64,000 bases of DNA, taken from contig NZ_CP087263.1 of NCBI RefSeq assembly GCF_020923435.1, forward strand, positions 2,623,970 through 2,687,969, written 5' to 3'. This DNA comes from Brevibacillus humidisoli. GTDB taxonomy: Bacteria; Bacillota; Bacilli; Brevibacillales; Brevibacillaceae. Made by a program: the position numbers and the translations under genes. Positions 9,178 to 18,746 of the stretch are shown here, in pieces; the first letter of the stretch is position 1; each line of letters starts with the position of its first letter. The notes beneath the pieces are model-generated. The model did not search any database. It was not told the origin of the DNA and worked only from the letters and a program-made list of their open reading frames with translations.

Positions 9178-9434
9178 TTAACCTATCGACCTTAACATTC
9201 TTATTTTCTGATAGTAAAAAAACAGAGACGCTATGGAAGCGTCTCTCAGATTGCTGACAAACCCCCTCTCTGCCAGAGCAGAAGTGGGGGTTTGTCGTGA
9301 AACATGCAAAAAACTAAGGTGCCCCGTAAGGGCAAATCGCCCTCCATTCCCTTTATTCCAGAGCCAATTGGCCAGCTTTTTTAGATTCATAGCAGCAAAA
9401 GCGAGCATCGCCTGCATTGTCACTTTTTTCAGTC
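9178..9434 (-). pseudogene. IS1182-family transposase, C-terminal remnant
   Basis: The frame beyond the insertion reads LKKVTMQAMLAFAAMNLKKL, the typical C-terminal block of IS1182 transposases. It joins the other half as RGL|KKVTMQ. The frame has no stop before the element's end and runs through the terminal repeat to a stop at 9178. Confidence 0.85.
9220..9248. repeat. Left terminal inverted repeat of the IS1182 element
   Basis: Matches the reverse complement of 12004-12033 except for the 5-base loop of the inner palindrome, which is in the opposite orientation. Each end can itself fold into a hairpin. Confidence 0.8.
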
Positions 9435-9452
9435 TGGATTGTCAACAGTAAA

Positions 9453-10322
9453 TCAGACAACTATTTTAAGGGCTTCTTGGCGATACTGAACAGGCGTCGT
9501 ATAGCCTAATGTCCCATGAATGCGATGCTTGTTGAACCAATTAACGTAATCATACAATTCCAGTTCCAGATGACGAAGACTCTGGAAATTCACCTGGTTT
9601 ACGAACTCTGTTTTTATGATTTTATAGGTGGCTTCAGCCACAGCGTTGTCGTATGGACAGCCTTTCGTACTTAGGGATCGACCGATGTCAAACGTCTCCA
9701 GAAGTTCGTCTATCTTTTGATTTTTAAACTCGCTGCCACGGTCAGTATGAAACCACTGAACCTGACGTAAATCGCCCTGAACGCTCGCAAAAGCGCGGGA
9801 AATCAGAGCAGCGTCCTTATTTGGACCTGCACTATGACCAATGATCTCTCGATTGAATAAATCTACAAGCACACAAATGTAATGCCATCGGTTCTGAACC
9901 TTCACATAAGTCAGATCGCTGACAACGAAGCGTTTGGATTCCGTTTGCTCGAACTCACGGGCCAGAATATTCCCCGTAGTTGCTTCATTAGAAGCGGTTT
10001 TATGGGGTTTATATTGAGCTACGGTGTAGGTGGAAACGAGACCTTGCTCTTTCATGATCCGACCAATTCGACGTCTGGAGACGACGAATCCACCTTCCTG
10101 GAGCTTGACTTTGATCTTTCGTGTACCGTAGGCTTTTCGATTTTTGTGGAAAATCTTCACAATCGCTTCGGTTAGAGCATCTTCGTTCGGTTGTTCTTTC
10201 GCTTCATAGTAAAACGTACTTCTTGCGATTTGCAGGACGTCGCACATTGCTGATACCGAGTATTTATCACGATTGTTCTGAATGATAGCTACTTTCGTCC
10301 CATGATCAGCGCGGCTTGCTTT
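9453..10322 (-). CDS. IS3-family transposase OrfB (DDE integrase domain), expressed by -1 frameshift
   Basis: The catalytic half. The DDE triad is visible as D in VVSDLTYVKV, D in WFHTDRGSEF and E in NAVAEATYK. The frame is open from 10322, inside orfA; an internal ATG at 10247 (MCDVLQIARS) could start an independent OrfB. The heptamer at 10319-10325 would fuse OrfA to this frame. The element appears intact and may still be mobile. Confidence 0.9.
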   Translation of the reverse strand, partial: KASRADHGTKVAIIQNNRDKYSVSAMCDVLQIARSTFYYEAKEQPNEDALTEAIVKIFHKNRKAYGTRKIKVKLQEGGFVVSRRRIGRIMKEQGLVSTYTVAQYKPHKTASNEATTGNILAREFEQTESKRFVVSDLTYVKVQNRWHYICVLVDLFNREIIGHSAGPNKDAALISRAFASVQGDLRQVQWFHTDRGSEFKNQKIDELLETFDIGRSLSTKGCPYDNAVAEATYKIIKTEFVNQVNFQSLRHLELELYDYVNWFNKHRIHGTLGYTTPVQYRQEALKIVV

Positions 10323-10573
10323 AAAATATCGACCTCCATTTTTAGACGCTGGTTCTCTTTTCGTAAAGCGATCAGTTCATTCTCTTCTGATGAGCGATTG
10401 TCCTTCTCCTTAAAGGAGCCCGTCGTCTGAGCCTGCTTGATCCAGCGGTCTAAAGCGGAAGCTGTGAGGTCATATTCCTCAACAATCGCTGCTCTGGATT
10501 TCCCGTTTTCATAGAGTTCCACCATTTGTTTTTTGAATGCTGAGGTAAAGGTACGTCGTTGCTGTTTTGGCAT
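10289..10573 (-). CDS. IS3-family transposase OrfA
   Basis: 94 residues: an N-terminal helix-turn-helix (FTSAFKKQMVELYENGKSRA, then ALDRWIKQ) followed by a leucine-zipper-like region (ELIALRKENQRLKMEVDILK). This is the DNA-binding half of the element's transposase. It overlaps orfB, which is in the -1 frame. Confidence 0.9.
   Translation of the reverse strand: MPKQQRRTFTSAFKKQMVELYENGKSRAAIVEEYDLTASALDRWIKQAQTTGSFKEKDNRSSEENELIALRKENQRLKMEVDILKQAALIMGRK
10319..10325 (-). other. Programmed -1 frameshift heptamer of the IS3-family element
   Basis: T-TTA-AAG in the orfA frame, a standard X-XXY-YYZ slippery site. After a -1 shift the reading continues in frame with orfB without a stop. Confidence 0.65.
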
Positions 10574-10653
10574 TGTAGAGATCCGCTCCTTAACATAATA
10601 GGTTTATTCTACAAGCCCTTATTTTTTCTGTCCAACTTAGTGTAACCGATCCA

Positions 10654-11914
10654 ATCCACGCAAAGTGGTCCAACGCAAACCATGCTTTTCCTTTAAATCA
10701 GCAAATACACGCTCAATGGTTTCCTTTCGGCGTGTATACAGCCGTTTATTCACTTCTGTATGTCTCAGATGTTCCACTTCTTCCAGATAGTCTGCCCATA
10801 TATGGCGACTGATACGTTTTACAGCCTCACGGCTTTCCGTACATTGGAAGCGAAGGGGACAATGGCTACATATCTCAGAATCAGAACGGTACATGCGGTA
10901 CCCTTCTCGGGTAGTCGTTTCGTAGGACAAAACCTGTCCGGCAGGACAGATATAACAATCGAAATATTCATCATACACATAGTCGTGTTTGCGGAAAAAA
11001 CCTTTCTTCGTGTGAGAGCGGGTATAGGGCATAACAGGACGAACGCCTTCGTCCAAGAGATATTTGCTTATGTATGGGGTTTTATATCCGGCATCTACCG
11101 CTACGGCATTCGGCTTCCCCACGTTTTCAATCGCTTGTTCAAACACATTGGTAAACACTTGGCTGTCATGGATGTTGGCGGCTGTAACGACCGCGCTCAC
11201 GACAAAGCCATGTTCGTCACTTGCGGCATGGAACGAGTAAGCAAATGTCTGCTCTTTCTCGTTTTTGACAAACCATCCGCTGTCGGGGTCAGTCGTGCTC
11301 TGCTTCACCTCCTTCCACTTTGTATCCGACTTTTTTGGCAACGGCTTTTTTCCATGTTCGATGCGGTCTTGATTCAGTTCATCGTGCAGCTGCTGCTGGT
11401 ACTTCTTTTGCTCTTCCTGAACCCGCTGCTTGCTGTACTTTCTTTTGTTGGCATGGGCCTTGACGTGGGTGGAATCGATGTAGAGGGCAGAAGGATCAAC
11501 AAAGCCATGACGACATGCTTCTTCGAGAATGCGAGTAAAAATTTGTTCAAACAAGTCCGTACCTTGAAAACGGCGGACATAGTTTTTTCCGAATGTGGTG
11601 AAGTGAGGGATTGGTTGGGTAAAATCGTATCCCAAAAACCAACGATAAGCGACATTGGTTTCGATTTCTTTAATCGTTTGGCGCATGGAGCGAATGCCGA
11701 ACAGATACTGAATAAATACCATTTTGATGAGTACAACGGGGTCGATACTGGGTCTGCCGTTGTCCGGAGAATACCGATCTTTCACCAAATCGTAGATGAA
11801 GGAAAAATCAATGGCATTTTCGATTTTCCGAACTAAATGATCACGAGGAACCAATTCATCCAGTGAAACAACCGATACTTGATAACGGCCTTCGCCCTGT
11901 TGTTTCGAAAGCAT
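10654..11914 (-). pseudogene. IS1182-family transposase, N-terminal part (interrupted)
   Basis: About 420 residues up to ...GLRWTTLRGL, after which the IS3-family element begins; a few insert-encoded residues follow before a stop at 10637. Family features are the N-terminal block RPSIDPVVLIKMVFIQYLFG, the DDE-type region with YIDSTHVKAHANKRK, and a cysteine-rich stretch (CYICPAGQVL, CSHCPLRFQC). The ATG at 11914 has an AGAGGTG site; the frame upstream to 11950 is not needed. Without its C-terminal part it is presumably inactive. Confidence 0.9.
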
Positions 11915-12003
11915 ACATGACACCTCTTGGCAATTATTTTCCACATACATTATTCTACAAAAAAACGTGTAGACCTTGTACCTTGCGGTGCTTTGTCTAC
12001 ACG

Positions 12004-12033
12004 CTGAGAGACGCTATGGAAGCGTCTCTGTTT
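12004..12033. repeat. Right terminal inverted repeat of the IS1182 element
   Basis: Inverted partner of 9220-9248, containing AGAGACGCT-ATGGA-AGCGTCTCT. It lies about 35 bases downstream of the apt stop codon, so the element landed right behind apt. Confidence 0.8.
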
Positions 12034-12068
12034 CTTGAGCAGGCTTGCTTTTCATGCTGACGTCGGCT

Positions 12069-12581
12069 CTAGTACTGCACCAGTGAATAGACCGGAATGT
12101 CGCGCAATTGGTCTCGTCCGTCGAGATAAGTAAGTTCAATCAGGAAAGTAGCCCCTACTACTTTTCCCCCTAACTGTTCGATCAGTTTGATGGTAGTAGC
12201 GATCGTGCCGCCTGTAGCCAGGAGGTCGTCAGCGATCAGGACGCGCTGGCCCGGCTGTATCGCATCTACATGCATAGCCAGTGCATCTTTTCCGTATTCC
12301 AGACTGTAATCAGCCTGGACAGACTCGTAGGGCAGCTTGCCCGCTTTGCGGACGGGAATGAACCCGACTTCCAGCGAATAAGAGAGGGGTGCTCCCACGA
12401 CAAAGCCGCGAGCTTCCGGGCCGGCGATCACATCGATTTCCAACGTGCGAGCGAACTCAGCCAGTTTGTCAATAGCCGCTCTGTAAACATCCCCTTTTTG
12501 CAGAAGAGTGGTAATATCCTTGAAACGAATGCCAGGTTGTGGAAAATCCGGGATTACGCGAATGTGCTCTTTAAAGTTCAT
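12069..12581 (-). CDS. apt: Adenine phosphoribosyltransferase
   Basis: 170 residues, the normal length. Salvages adenine with PRPP to AMP in the cytosol. The PRPP-binding motif is [13 protein letters not shown] near residue 120, with AGPEARGFV nearer the N terminus. The ATG at 12581 overlaps the recJ stop (ATGA) and has an AGGAGG site inside recJ, so the pair is translationally coupled. The frame extends upstream to 12695 but that is recJ shadow. The usual next gene, rel, is displaced by the accessory region. Confidence 0.95.
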   Translation of the reverse strand: MNFKEHIRVIPDFPQPGIRFKDITTLLQKGDVYRAAIDKLAEFARTLEIDVIAGPEARGFVVGAPLSYSLEVGFIPVRKAGKLPYESVQADYSLEYGKDALAMHVDAIQPGQRVLIADDLLATGGTIATTIKLIEQLGGKVVGATFLIELTYLDGRDQLRDIPVYSLVQY

Positions 12582-14965
12582 ACCGTTGTGGCCTCCTGTA
12601 CGGCGGCTGGCGCCACCCATTGATTCAAAAGCTTGGTCAAAGATTCGTAAGATGAGAGGATAAGGTCGGAGAACAGTTCCGTCTGCTCTTGCCAATCACG
12701 ATACAATTGTGACGTCTCTAGCGACGCCTTGACAGGTTCCGGATGAAGCAGGTAATGCTGTCCTTGGTCGAGAATAAACTGCAGTTCTACAAATATCGCC
12801 AGCATCCTGTCCAACGTCGCCCGCTTTACTTGCTGTTTGCGAGCCAATGCATCCAAGTGTTCTTTAGCGACCTGCCGATACTGATAAAAGATCTGATAAA
12901 GCTGTTTAAACTGCTGTCGGCTCGGGAAATGAAGCTGATCGAAACTGCTGTCGGAATCACCGAACAGACAGTAGATCCTCTCGATCCGGTCAGCACGAGC
13001 GAATAACTGCTGCAGATCGGCTCGTCGCCGCGGAAGATCATACAGGATCAGCGTCCGATAGCTGCTCAAATCAAGATCCAGTCCGTCTCTCTCCGGCATC
13101 AGCAGGATCGGTTGAACGGAGGAATCTTCACGATCCGATCGCCAATACGCCAGCAGTTCCTCGCAACTGCTCCACTCAAATGCAACTGTCGCCACATCGC
13201 TCCCATCGATGAGCTGCACCCACTTTTGACGCTTGTCGGCCGTACCGCGCCAGTCGAACACCTGCCGATGCGGGACAGCCAAATCGCGTATCATCAATTG
13301 TGGCTTCCGTCGTCCGTTCCATTCATTTACCGCGAGTTCACCCAGTACCTGGAGAGAGGCCGTTGGTGCGATCTGCTCAGCAGCATGTGCTAGTTGGAAG
13401 CCGACTGCATCCAGCTGCTGATCACCGGAGATCAGCAGGCATTTCAGGTGATTCTCGTCGCGGCCGATCTTGCGTACTTCCGAGACAGACATGTCACGCA
13501 GCATCACGAGTGGCGTCGGGTTCCCCATACCGAACGGGGCCAGTTGTTCCAACTGCGTAATCACTTCCAGATCCAGCTGGTCCAGCGTCACTTCCAGATC
13601 CACCATCTTCTGCGGGATGAAATCTTCCGCAGAAAGCCAGGCTGCGGCCAACCGGTTGAGCCTCTCCCGCAGCGCACCGATGTTGTCCACATCCAACGTC
13701 ATCCCTGCGGCCATGGTATGTCCACCGTAGTGTACTAACAGTTCTTTACATGCGGTTAGTGCTTCATACATATCAAATCCGGCGATACTGCGTGCGGAGC
13801 CTTTGGCCTTCCCCGTATCCGGGTCGATCGAGAGAATGATCGTCGGCCGGTAAAACGTTTCCACCATCCGCGACGCGACAATGCCGATGACACCGACGTT
13901 CCAGCCGGGAGCGGCTAGAACCAGTACGCCGTTCTCCTCAGGGGGATACTGCTCCCGCACCATTGCTTCCGCCTCTTCTGCGATCGCCTGCACCAACTCT
14001 TGACGCTCCCGGTTCATCTCATCCAAGGTCTGGGCAAGCTGCTCAGCCTCCGTTGGGTCAGTCGCTGTCAGCAGCTTCACGGCTACATCCGCCGTATCCA
14101 ACCTTCCACCGGCATTGATCCGAGGTCCGATCGAAAATCCGACATGTCCTGCGGTCAATTCCCGATCCGCCAGACCGCAGACGCGAATCAACGCCTTCAG
14201 CCCGATATTGCGGGTCTGGTTTAGCTGACGCAGCCCGTAGCTGGCCAGCAAGCGATTCTCATCGACAAGTGGCACCAGGTCGGCAATCGTGCCGATCGAA
14301 GCCACATCCGTCAAGTGAAGCGGGGGCCTGCCAAGCAGGGCATGGGCTAGCTTGAATGCTACGCCAACGCCTGCCAGCATATCAAACGGATAGGAGCAGC
14401 CAGGCTTTTTCGGATTGATCACGGCAAGCGCCTCTGGGATGCTCTCTGGTGGTTCGTGATGATCGGTGACGATGATATCCAGTCCCAGTTCCTGTCCGTA
14501 CGCCACCTGCTCTACGGCACTGATCCCTGTGTCAACCGTGACAACCAGCGTAAACCCCCGCTCATGGATCTGTTTTAATGCTTCCGGGTTGAGTCCGTAG
14601 CCTTCGGTAAACCGATTGGGTATGTAGTAGTCAAACGTGGCGCCCAACTCGCGAAACAAGTGAATCATCAATGTAGTGGAACTGACTCCGTCCGCGTCAT
14701 AGTCACCGTATATACAAATCGCTTCTTGCTGTTCGATCGCTCTTTTGATCCGCGCGACCGCCTGTTCCATCCCATCCAGCAAAAATGGATCGTGAAACTG
14801 CTCCTCCCCTATCGTCAAAAACGACGCAGCCCTCTGTGGGGTGTCAATCCCCCTGATCACAAGCAAACGGGCCAACAGCAAGGGGATGCCGCATTCTCGA
14901 GCGATCTCTTCGCTTCGTTGTTCATCATACACAGCCAACTGCCAGCGTGACTTCGCCTTGAGCAT
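12578..14965 (-). CDS. recJ: Single-stranded-DNA-specific exonuclease RecJ
   Basis: 795 residues. 5'-3' exonuclease in recombinational and mismatch repair. DHH-phosphoesterase motifs are present: [32 protein letters not shown] and [15 protein letters not shown]; the DHHA1 and OB-fold parts follow, then the extra C-terminal domain typical of Firmicutes. The ATG at 14965 has GGAGGG six bases upstream; an ATG at 14986 precedes that site and is not chosen. Confidence 0.95.
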   Translation of the reverse strand: MLKAKSRWQLAVYDEQRSEEIARECGIPLLLARLLVIRGIDTPQRAASFLTIGEEQFHDPFLLDGMEQAVARIKRAIEQQEAICIYGDYDADGVSSTTLMIHLFRELGATFDYYIPNRFTEGYGLNPEALKQIHERGFTLVVTVDTGISAVEQVAYGQELGLDIIVTDHHEPPESIPEALAVINPKKPGCSYPFDMLAGVGVAFKLAHALLGRPPLHLTDVASIGTIADLVPLVDENRLLASYGLRQLNQTRNIGLKALIRVCGLADRELTAGHVGFSIGPRINAGGRLDTADVAVKLLTATDPTEAEQLAQTLDEMNRERQELVQAIAEEAEAMVREQYPPEENGVLVLAAPGWNVGVIGIVASRMVETFYRPTIILSIDPDTGKAKGSARSIAGFDMYEALTACKELLVHYGGHTMAAGMTLDVDNIGALRERLNRLAAAWLSAEDFIPQKMVDLEVTLDQLDLEVITQLEQLAPFGMGNPTPLVMLRDMSVSEVRKIGRDENHLKCLLISGDQQLDAVGFQLAHAAEQIAPTASLQVLGELAVNEWNGRRKPQLMIRDLAVPHRQVFDWRGTADKRQKWVQLIDGSDVATVAFEWSSCEELLAYWRSDREDSSVQPILLMPERDGLDLDLSSYRTLILYDLPRRRADLQQLFARADRIERIYCLFGDSDSSFDQLHFPSRQQFKQLYQIFYQYRQVAKEHLDALARKQQVKRATLDRMLAIFVELQFILDQGQHYLLHPEPVKASLETSQLYRDWQEQTELFSDLILSSYESLTKLLNQWVAPAAVQEATTV

Positions 14966-15033
14966 AGGTCGCCCTCCAATCCCCATTCATTATATAAAAA
15001 GGGGCAGAGACTGACAATACAGAGCCCAAGCGG

Positions 15034-15978
15034 CTAATGCTTCACCTCCTGCTCAAACCGTTCCTGATTGGCCATGCTGATGTAGGGGAAAAGAGAATCG
15101 TAGGGGTTGATATGCACAAATACATCTCGCACGTAGTCGAATTGGTCCAACAAGGTATGTTTCACCTGTTTGCCGATATAATGCCCCTGTTCCACCGTAA
15201 TCTGGGGGTCCACACTCACCTTCACATCGACGATCACATAGTGGCCATGCTCCCTCGCCCGGAATTCGTCGATCCGAATCACTCCCGGCACCTGTTCTAC
15301 AGCCTCCATCAGTTCTACCGTATCCTCCTCATGCAGGACATGATCAAGGGTATTGTGAATCGACTCCATCAAGATGCTGTAGGCCATCCTGAGTACCAGC
15401 AGTGAGACGAACATGCCTGCGGCCGGATCGAGATACACCATCCAGGGGACAGCCAACTGTCCGCCGACAATCGCACCGCCGATACCGATCAGAGCAGCCA
15501 GCGAAGAGTAGACGTCGGAACGGTGCTCCCAAGCATTGGCGATCAGCGACTGGCTGTTCAGCTTCTTGCCCAGACGGTATTTATAGCGAAACATCGCCTC
15601 TTTTACCACCATCGAGGCGACGGCTGCCCAAATCGCCGCTATCCCCGGAGCTTGCAGCGGGCTGAAGAATGCCTGAAACGAGCTGTATCCGATCTCCAGT
15701 CCAACAAAGATCAACAGTACCGAGACAATAATCGCTGCAATCGACTCCGCCTTGCCGTGGCCGTAGGGATGATCTTCGTCTGGGGGACGCTCGGCGGCCC
15801 GCAGTCCGATCAGGACTGCTACTGAGCCGACAACATCTGAAGCCGAGTGCGCAGCATCGGCAATCAGTGCCCGGGAATCAGCCAGCCAGCCGACTACCAG
15901 CTTTGCCCCTGCTAGCAACAGATTTCCGATAATGCCAACCCATGCCGCCCACTGTGCTTTTGCCAGGCGATTTTCCAT
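15034..15978 (-). CDS. Cation diffusion facilitator family metal exporter
   Basis: 314 residues with six hydrophobic segments and a C-terminal metallochaperone-like domain (GHYVIVDVKVSVD). CDF signatures are ADAAHSASD in TM2 (HxxxD) and the loop HPYGHGKAE. In TM5 the usual histidine before xxxD is replaced by glutamate (NAWEHRSD), which could alter metal choice. Probably proton-driven export of a divalent cation such as Mn, Zn, Fe or Co; the substrate cannot be fixed by sequence. Strong GGAAGGAGG ribosome site. Confidence 0.9.
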   Translation of the reverse strand: MENRLAKAQWAAWVGIIGNLLLAGAKLVVGWLADSRALIADAAHSASDVVGSVAVLIGLRAAERPPDEDHPYGHGKAESIAAIIVSVLLIFVGLEIGYSSFQAFFSPLQAPGIAAIWAAVASMVVKEAMFRYKYRLGKKLNSQSLIANAWEHRSDVYSSLAALIGIGGAIVGGQLAVPWMVYLDPAAGMFVSLLVLRMAYSILMESIHNTLDHVLHEEDTVELMEAVEQVPGVIRIDEFRAREHGHYVIVDVKVSVDPQITVEQGHYIGKQVKHTLLDQFDYVRDVFVHINPYDSLFPYISMANQERFEQEVKH

Positions 15979-16063
15979 CTCAGCTCCTCCTTCCGAGAAA
16001 AAGATTCCCTGTACGGATGCTTCCCAGGGAGAAACGCTTTTCTTACTATGTGCAAAAGAATAG

Positions 16064-16089
16064 AAAAACCGCGGAACGAATCCGCGGTT
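16064..16089 (-). terminator. Rho-independent terminator after secF
   Basis: AACCGCGGA pairs with TCCGCGGTT around a 5-base loop; on the minus strand TTTTTC follows. It lies 8 bases past the secF stop codon and ends the secD-secF unit. Confidence 0.9.
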
Positions 16090-16096
16090 CTGCCAG

Positions 16097-17044
16097 TTAG
16101 CCTTCCTGTGGCGATGGTGTGTAGCGCCTTTTGGCCATTTCCCGTTTTTTCAGACTAACCCATACCTGTGCCGCAATGAAGATGGACGAGTACGTTCCGC
16201 TTATCAGGCCGAATATGAGCGCAAGCGAGAAGTTGCGTATCCCTTCACTGCCCAGTATGGCGATGGCCAACGCTGTAAAGAAGACGGTCAGTACGGTAAA
16301 GATGGAGCGGCGCATGGTCTGCCACAGGCTGACATTGACCATATGCTCCAAGTCCTCAGGCGTCTTCACCTTCATGACGCGGAGGTTTTCGCGGATGCGG
16401 TCGAAGATAACGATCGTATCGTTGATGGAGTACCCGACAATCGTCAGAATCGCTGCGATAAACGTCAGGTCAACCTCCAGTCTGAGGATCGAAAACATCG
16501 CGATCGGGATAAAGGCATCGTGCAGCAGGGCGATAACGGTAGCAATCCCGAACAAAAACTGAAAGCGTATCGCAATGTAGATGATGATCCCGGCCGAGGC
16601 GATCAAGATCGCGATCCCTGCCTTCAGCGCCAATTCCCGGGCAATCTCAGGGTTCACCGTCGACTCCTGTTTGCTGACCTGGTCGCCGTACTTCTCTTGT
16701 AGTACCTTCTCTATCGCCGCCAGATGGTCCGGGTCGATCGTCTGATCAAATGTCGTCGTCGCCCAGGCATTCTGATCACCAAACTTGGTGACTGATTTGA
16801 ATGAGACATCCGTCACCTGGCTCTTGATGGCTGCCTCCACATCCGCTGTGGAGAACTCTTTTCCGATATAAACATCCAGACGTGTACCCGCTTTAAAATC
16901 TACACCCAGGTTCAGGCCGAAGATCGCCATCGAGAGCAGTCCGATTATCAGGATCAAGCCGGAAATCATGAAGAACTTCCTACGATTCTTCACGATGTCA
17001 AACTTGACCGTTGTGTCTTGTGGTTTAGAGCTCACCGATTTCAC
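16097..17044 (-). CDS. secF: Protein translocase subunit SecF
   Basis: 315 residues, six predicted TM segments and a periplasm-facing P-type domain after TM1. Helps SecYEG-driven export using the proton gradient. The conserved block LNLGVDFKAGTRLDVYIG follows TM1; TM4 contains GYSINDTIVIFDRIREN. GTG codons at 17044 and 17035 are both possible starts; each overlaps the end of secD. SecD and SecF are separate here, whereas Bacillus subtilis has one fused SecDF. Confidence 0.95.
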   Translation of the reverse strand: MKSVSSKPQDTTVKFDIVKNRRKFFMISGLILIIGLLSMAIFGLNLGVDFKAGTRLDVYIGKEFSTADVEAAIKSQVTDVSFKSVTKFGDQNAWATTTFDQTIDPDHLAAIEKVLQEKYGDQVSKQESTVNPEIARELALKAGIAILIASAGIIIYIAIRFQFLFGIATVIALLHDAFIPIAMFSILRLEVDLTFIAAILTIVGYSINDTIVIFDRIRENLRVMKVKTPEDLEHMVNVSLWQTMRRSIFTVLTVFFTALAIAILGSEGIRNFSLALIFGLISGTYSSIFIAAQVWVSLKKREMAKRRYTPSPQEG

Positions 17045-18263
17045 TCTCCTTCACTCCGTACCAGAACGGCTTCTTGAACATGTTGGCTTTGATGATCAGC
17101 CAGAGCAAAAAGCGGGAGCCAAATACGTTAGTAATGATGCTGACGATGATCGTCATCGTGAGAATGATGGCAAAGCCTTGAATGGAACTGGTCCCGAAGT
17201 AGAACAGCACCGCGCAGGCAATCAGTGTGGTTACATGGGCGTCAATAATCGTAATAAACGAGCGACGCTGCCCGGCACGAAACGCGGAGAGGATGGTCTT
17301 TCCGCTTTTGATCTCCTCCTGAATCCGCTCATAGGTGATGATATTGGCATCGACCGCCATCCCCACCGCCAGAATGAACCCGGCAATCCCCGGAAGCGTA
17401 AGGGTAGCGTTCATCCAATCGATCACGACCAAACAGAAGTAGATGAAGCCGGCCAGGGTAATATTGGCAATCATACCTGGCATCCGGTAGGCGAACAGCA
17501 TGAACAAAAAGATCAAAGCGCCGCCCACATAACCGGCATAAATCGTCTTCTGCAGGGCCATCGTCCCCAGACTGGCCCCGACGGAAGTGGCCTGCATTTC
17601 GACCAGATTTGCCGGCAGTGCACCGGAGTTGAGGATGTCCGCCAACTCTTGGGCCTCTTCCACGGTATATCCGCCTGAGATACGGGCTTGTCCATTTGGA
17701 ATCACTTCATTTACTCGCGGCGTGTACAGCACATCTTCATCCAAGTAGATGGCCAGGACCTTGCCGATGTTTTGACGCGTAATCTCAGCAAACTTGCTTG
17801 CTTCTGCGAATTCGAGGATAACAACTGGTTCTTTCGTGTACTCATCAAACCCGACAGAAGCCCCGTCCGGCGCGAGATCGCTTCCGCGCAGCACTACTTT
17901 GCCTGTCTCGTCCCGAAACGTGAGCACAGCCGGCTTTCCGATCAATTCACGCATCTTCTCCTGATCGGTCACCCCGGCTATTTTGACACGTATCCGATCC
18001 GGATCTTCAATCACGATCTCCGGTTCCGTCACTCCACCTATGTTCACGCGCTTGTCAATCATCCCAGCGGTTGCTTTCAGGAGCTCAGGTGTGACTGTTT
18101 GTCCTTGTTCTAGTGGCTCAACCCTGTATAAAATCTCAAAACCGCCCTTCAGGTCCAGTCCCAACGTAATGTTCTTCGCAGTGGAATTGGTCGTTGTGAC
18201 CATCAGACTGGCCAGTACGGCTACCACGAGCAGGAAGAGCACGAATCTGCTCCACTTTATCAT
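17025..18263 (-). CDS. secD: Protein translocase subunit SecD
   Basis: 412 residues with one N-terminal and five C-terminal TM segments. Conserved motifs are LGLDLKGGFEILYRV near the N terminus and GMAVDANIITYERIQEE in TM4. Partner of SecF; the reading frames overlap by about 20 bases. The ATG at 18263 is preferred because the AAAGGAG site is too close to the TTG at 18272. Confidence 0.95.
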   Translation of the reverse strand: MIKWSRFVLFLLVVAVLASLMVTTTNSTAKNITLGLDLKGGFEILYRVEPLEQGQTVTPELLKATAGMIDKRVNIGGVTEPEIVIEDPDRIRVKIAGVTDQEKMRELIGKPAVLTFRDETGKVVLRGSDLAPDGASVGFDEYTKEPVVILEFAEASKFAEITRQNIGKVLAIYLDEDVLYTPRVNEVIPNGQARISGGYTVEEAQELADILNSGALPANLVEMQATSVGASLGTMALQKTIYAGYVGGALIFLFMLFAYRMPGMIANITLAGFIYFCLVVIDWMNATLTLPGIAGFILAVGMAVDANIITYERIQEEIKSGKTILSAFRAGQRRSFITIIDAHVTTLIACAVLFYFGTSSIQGFAIILTMTIIVSIITNVFGSRFLLWLIIKANMFKKPFWYGVKESEIGEL

Positions 18264-18395
18264 CTGCCGCAATGCTCCTTTCCCCTAAGCGAGGTTCTCC
18301 CTCTCTCGTCCATCCTTGTTTTTGCAGCGCTATCCCCGTTTCACAAAAAAATAGTTGACCAACACGCCCATTATAGCGAACCGGGAAAAAGCGTG

Positions 18396-18650
18396 TCAAA
18401 TCGAGTCCGGGTTCTTGTACATGTTGACCATGAGCCAGTTCATGTATTTGGTTACTTTCAGCGATAGGATATCGTTTACAACTTTATGCACAGGAGGGAT
18501 TTCTTGATATTGAGAAGAAACGCACTTCCACACGTCCTCGGCACTGATGTTGTCGTATCCGAGCAGCGCAAACTCATCCGCCTTGCTTTCACACAGTTCA
18601 TGCATTTCCAAAAAGATGTCCTGTTGGCTCAACCCGCGACTTTCTGTCAT
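18396..18650 (-). CDS. comN: ComN-like post-transcriptional regulator
   Basis: 84 residues from the ATG at 18650. The block ESKADEFALLGYDNISAEDVW followed by an LKVTKYMNWLMVN segment matches the ComN (YrzD) family, which in B. subtilis acts on comE mRNA and localises with DivIVA. The position between secD and spoVB is the same as yrzD in B. subtilis, which supports the call. Divergent from spoVB. Confidence 0.8.
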   Translation of the reverse strand: MTESRGLSQQDIFLEMHELCESKADEFALLGYDNISAEDVWKCVSSQYQEIPPVHKVVNDILSLKVTKYMNWLMVNMYKNPDSI

Positions 18651-18746
18651 CTCTTTTCTTCCTTTCAATTATTGTCATGCCAGTACAGGCACGTCCATAT
18701 TCATAAAGTAAGCATGAGTAAGCGATGAGAAAGGACCACGTCCTCT

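Larger units (their letters stand above)
9435..10653 (-). mobile_element. IS3-family element, 1219 bp, inserted in the IS1182 transposase
   Basis: The ends are TGGAT...ATCCA, with imperfect inverted repeats extending about 25 bases inward (both contain TAA...GACA and AAGGGCTT in matching places). The flanks GTC and ATC may be a decayed 3-base target duplication, the size expected for IS3 elements. It carries two overlapping frames, orfA and orfB. Boundaries were set by rejoining the IS1182 transposase reading frame. Confidence 0.85.
9219..12034. mobile_element. IS1182-family element, interrupted by an IS3-family element
   Basis: Bounded by matching inverted ends: about 9220-9248 on the left and 12004-12033 on the right. 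Each contains the same inner palindrome AGAGACGCT-N5-AGCGTCTCT. Between them is one IS1182-type transposase split into an N-terminal part (10654-11914) and a C-terminal remnant (ending 9178) by the IS3-family insertion at 9435-10653. Without the insert the element would be about 1.6 kb, normal for this family. Exact outer ends and target duplication were not resolved. Confidence 0.85.

Noticed and set aside
12582-12695. N-terminal extension of apt by 38 residues
   Set aside because: The extension lies wholly within recJ and precedes the AGGAGG site; the 170-residue form has the normal family length.
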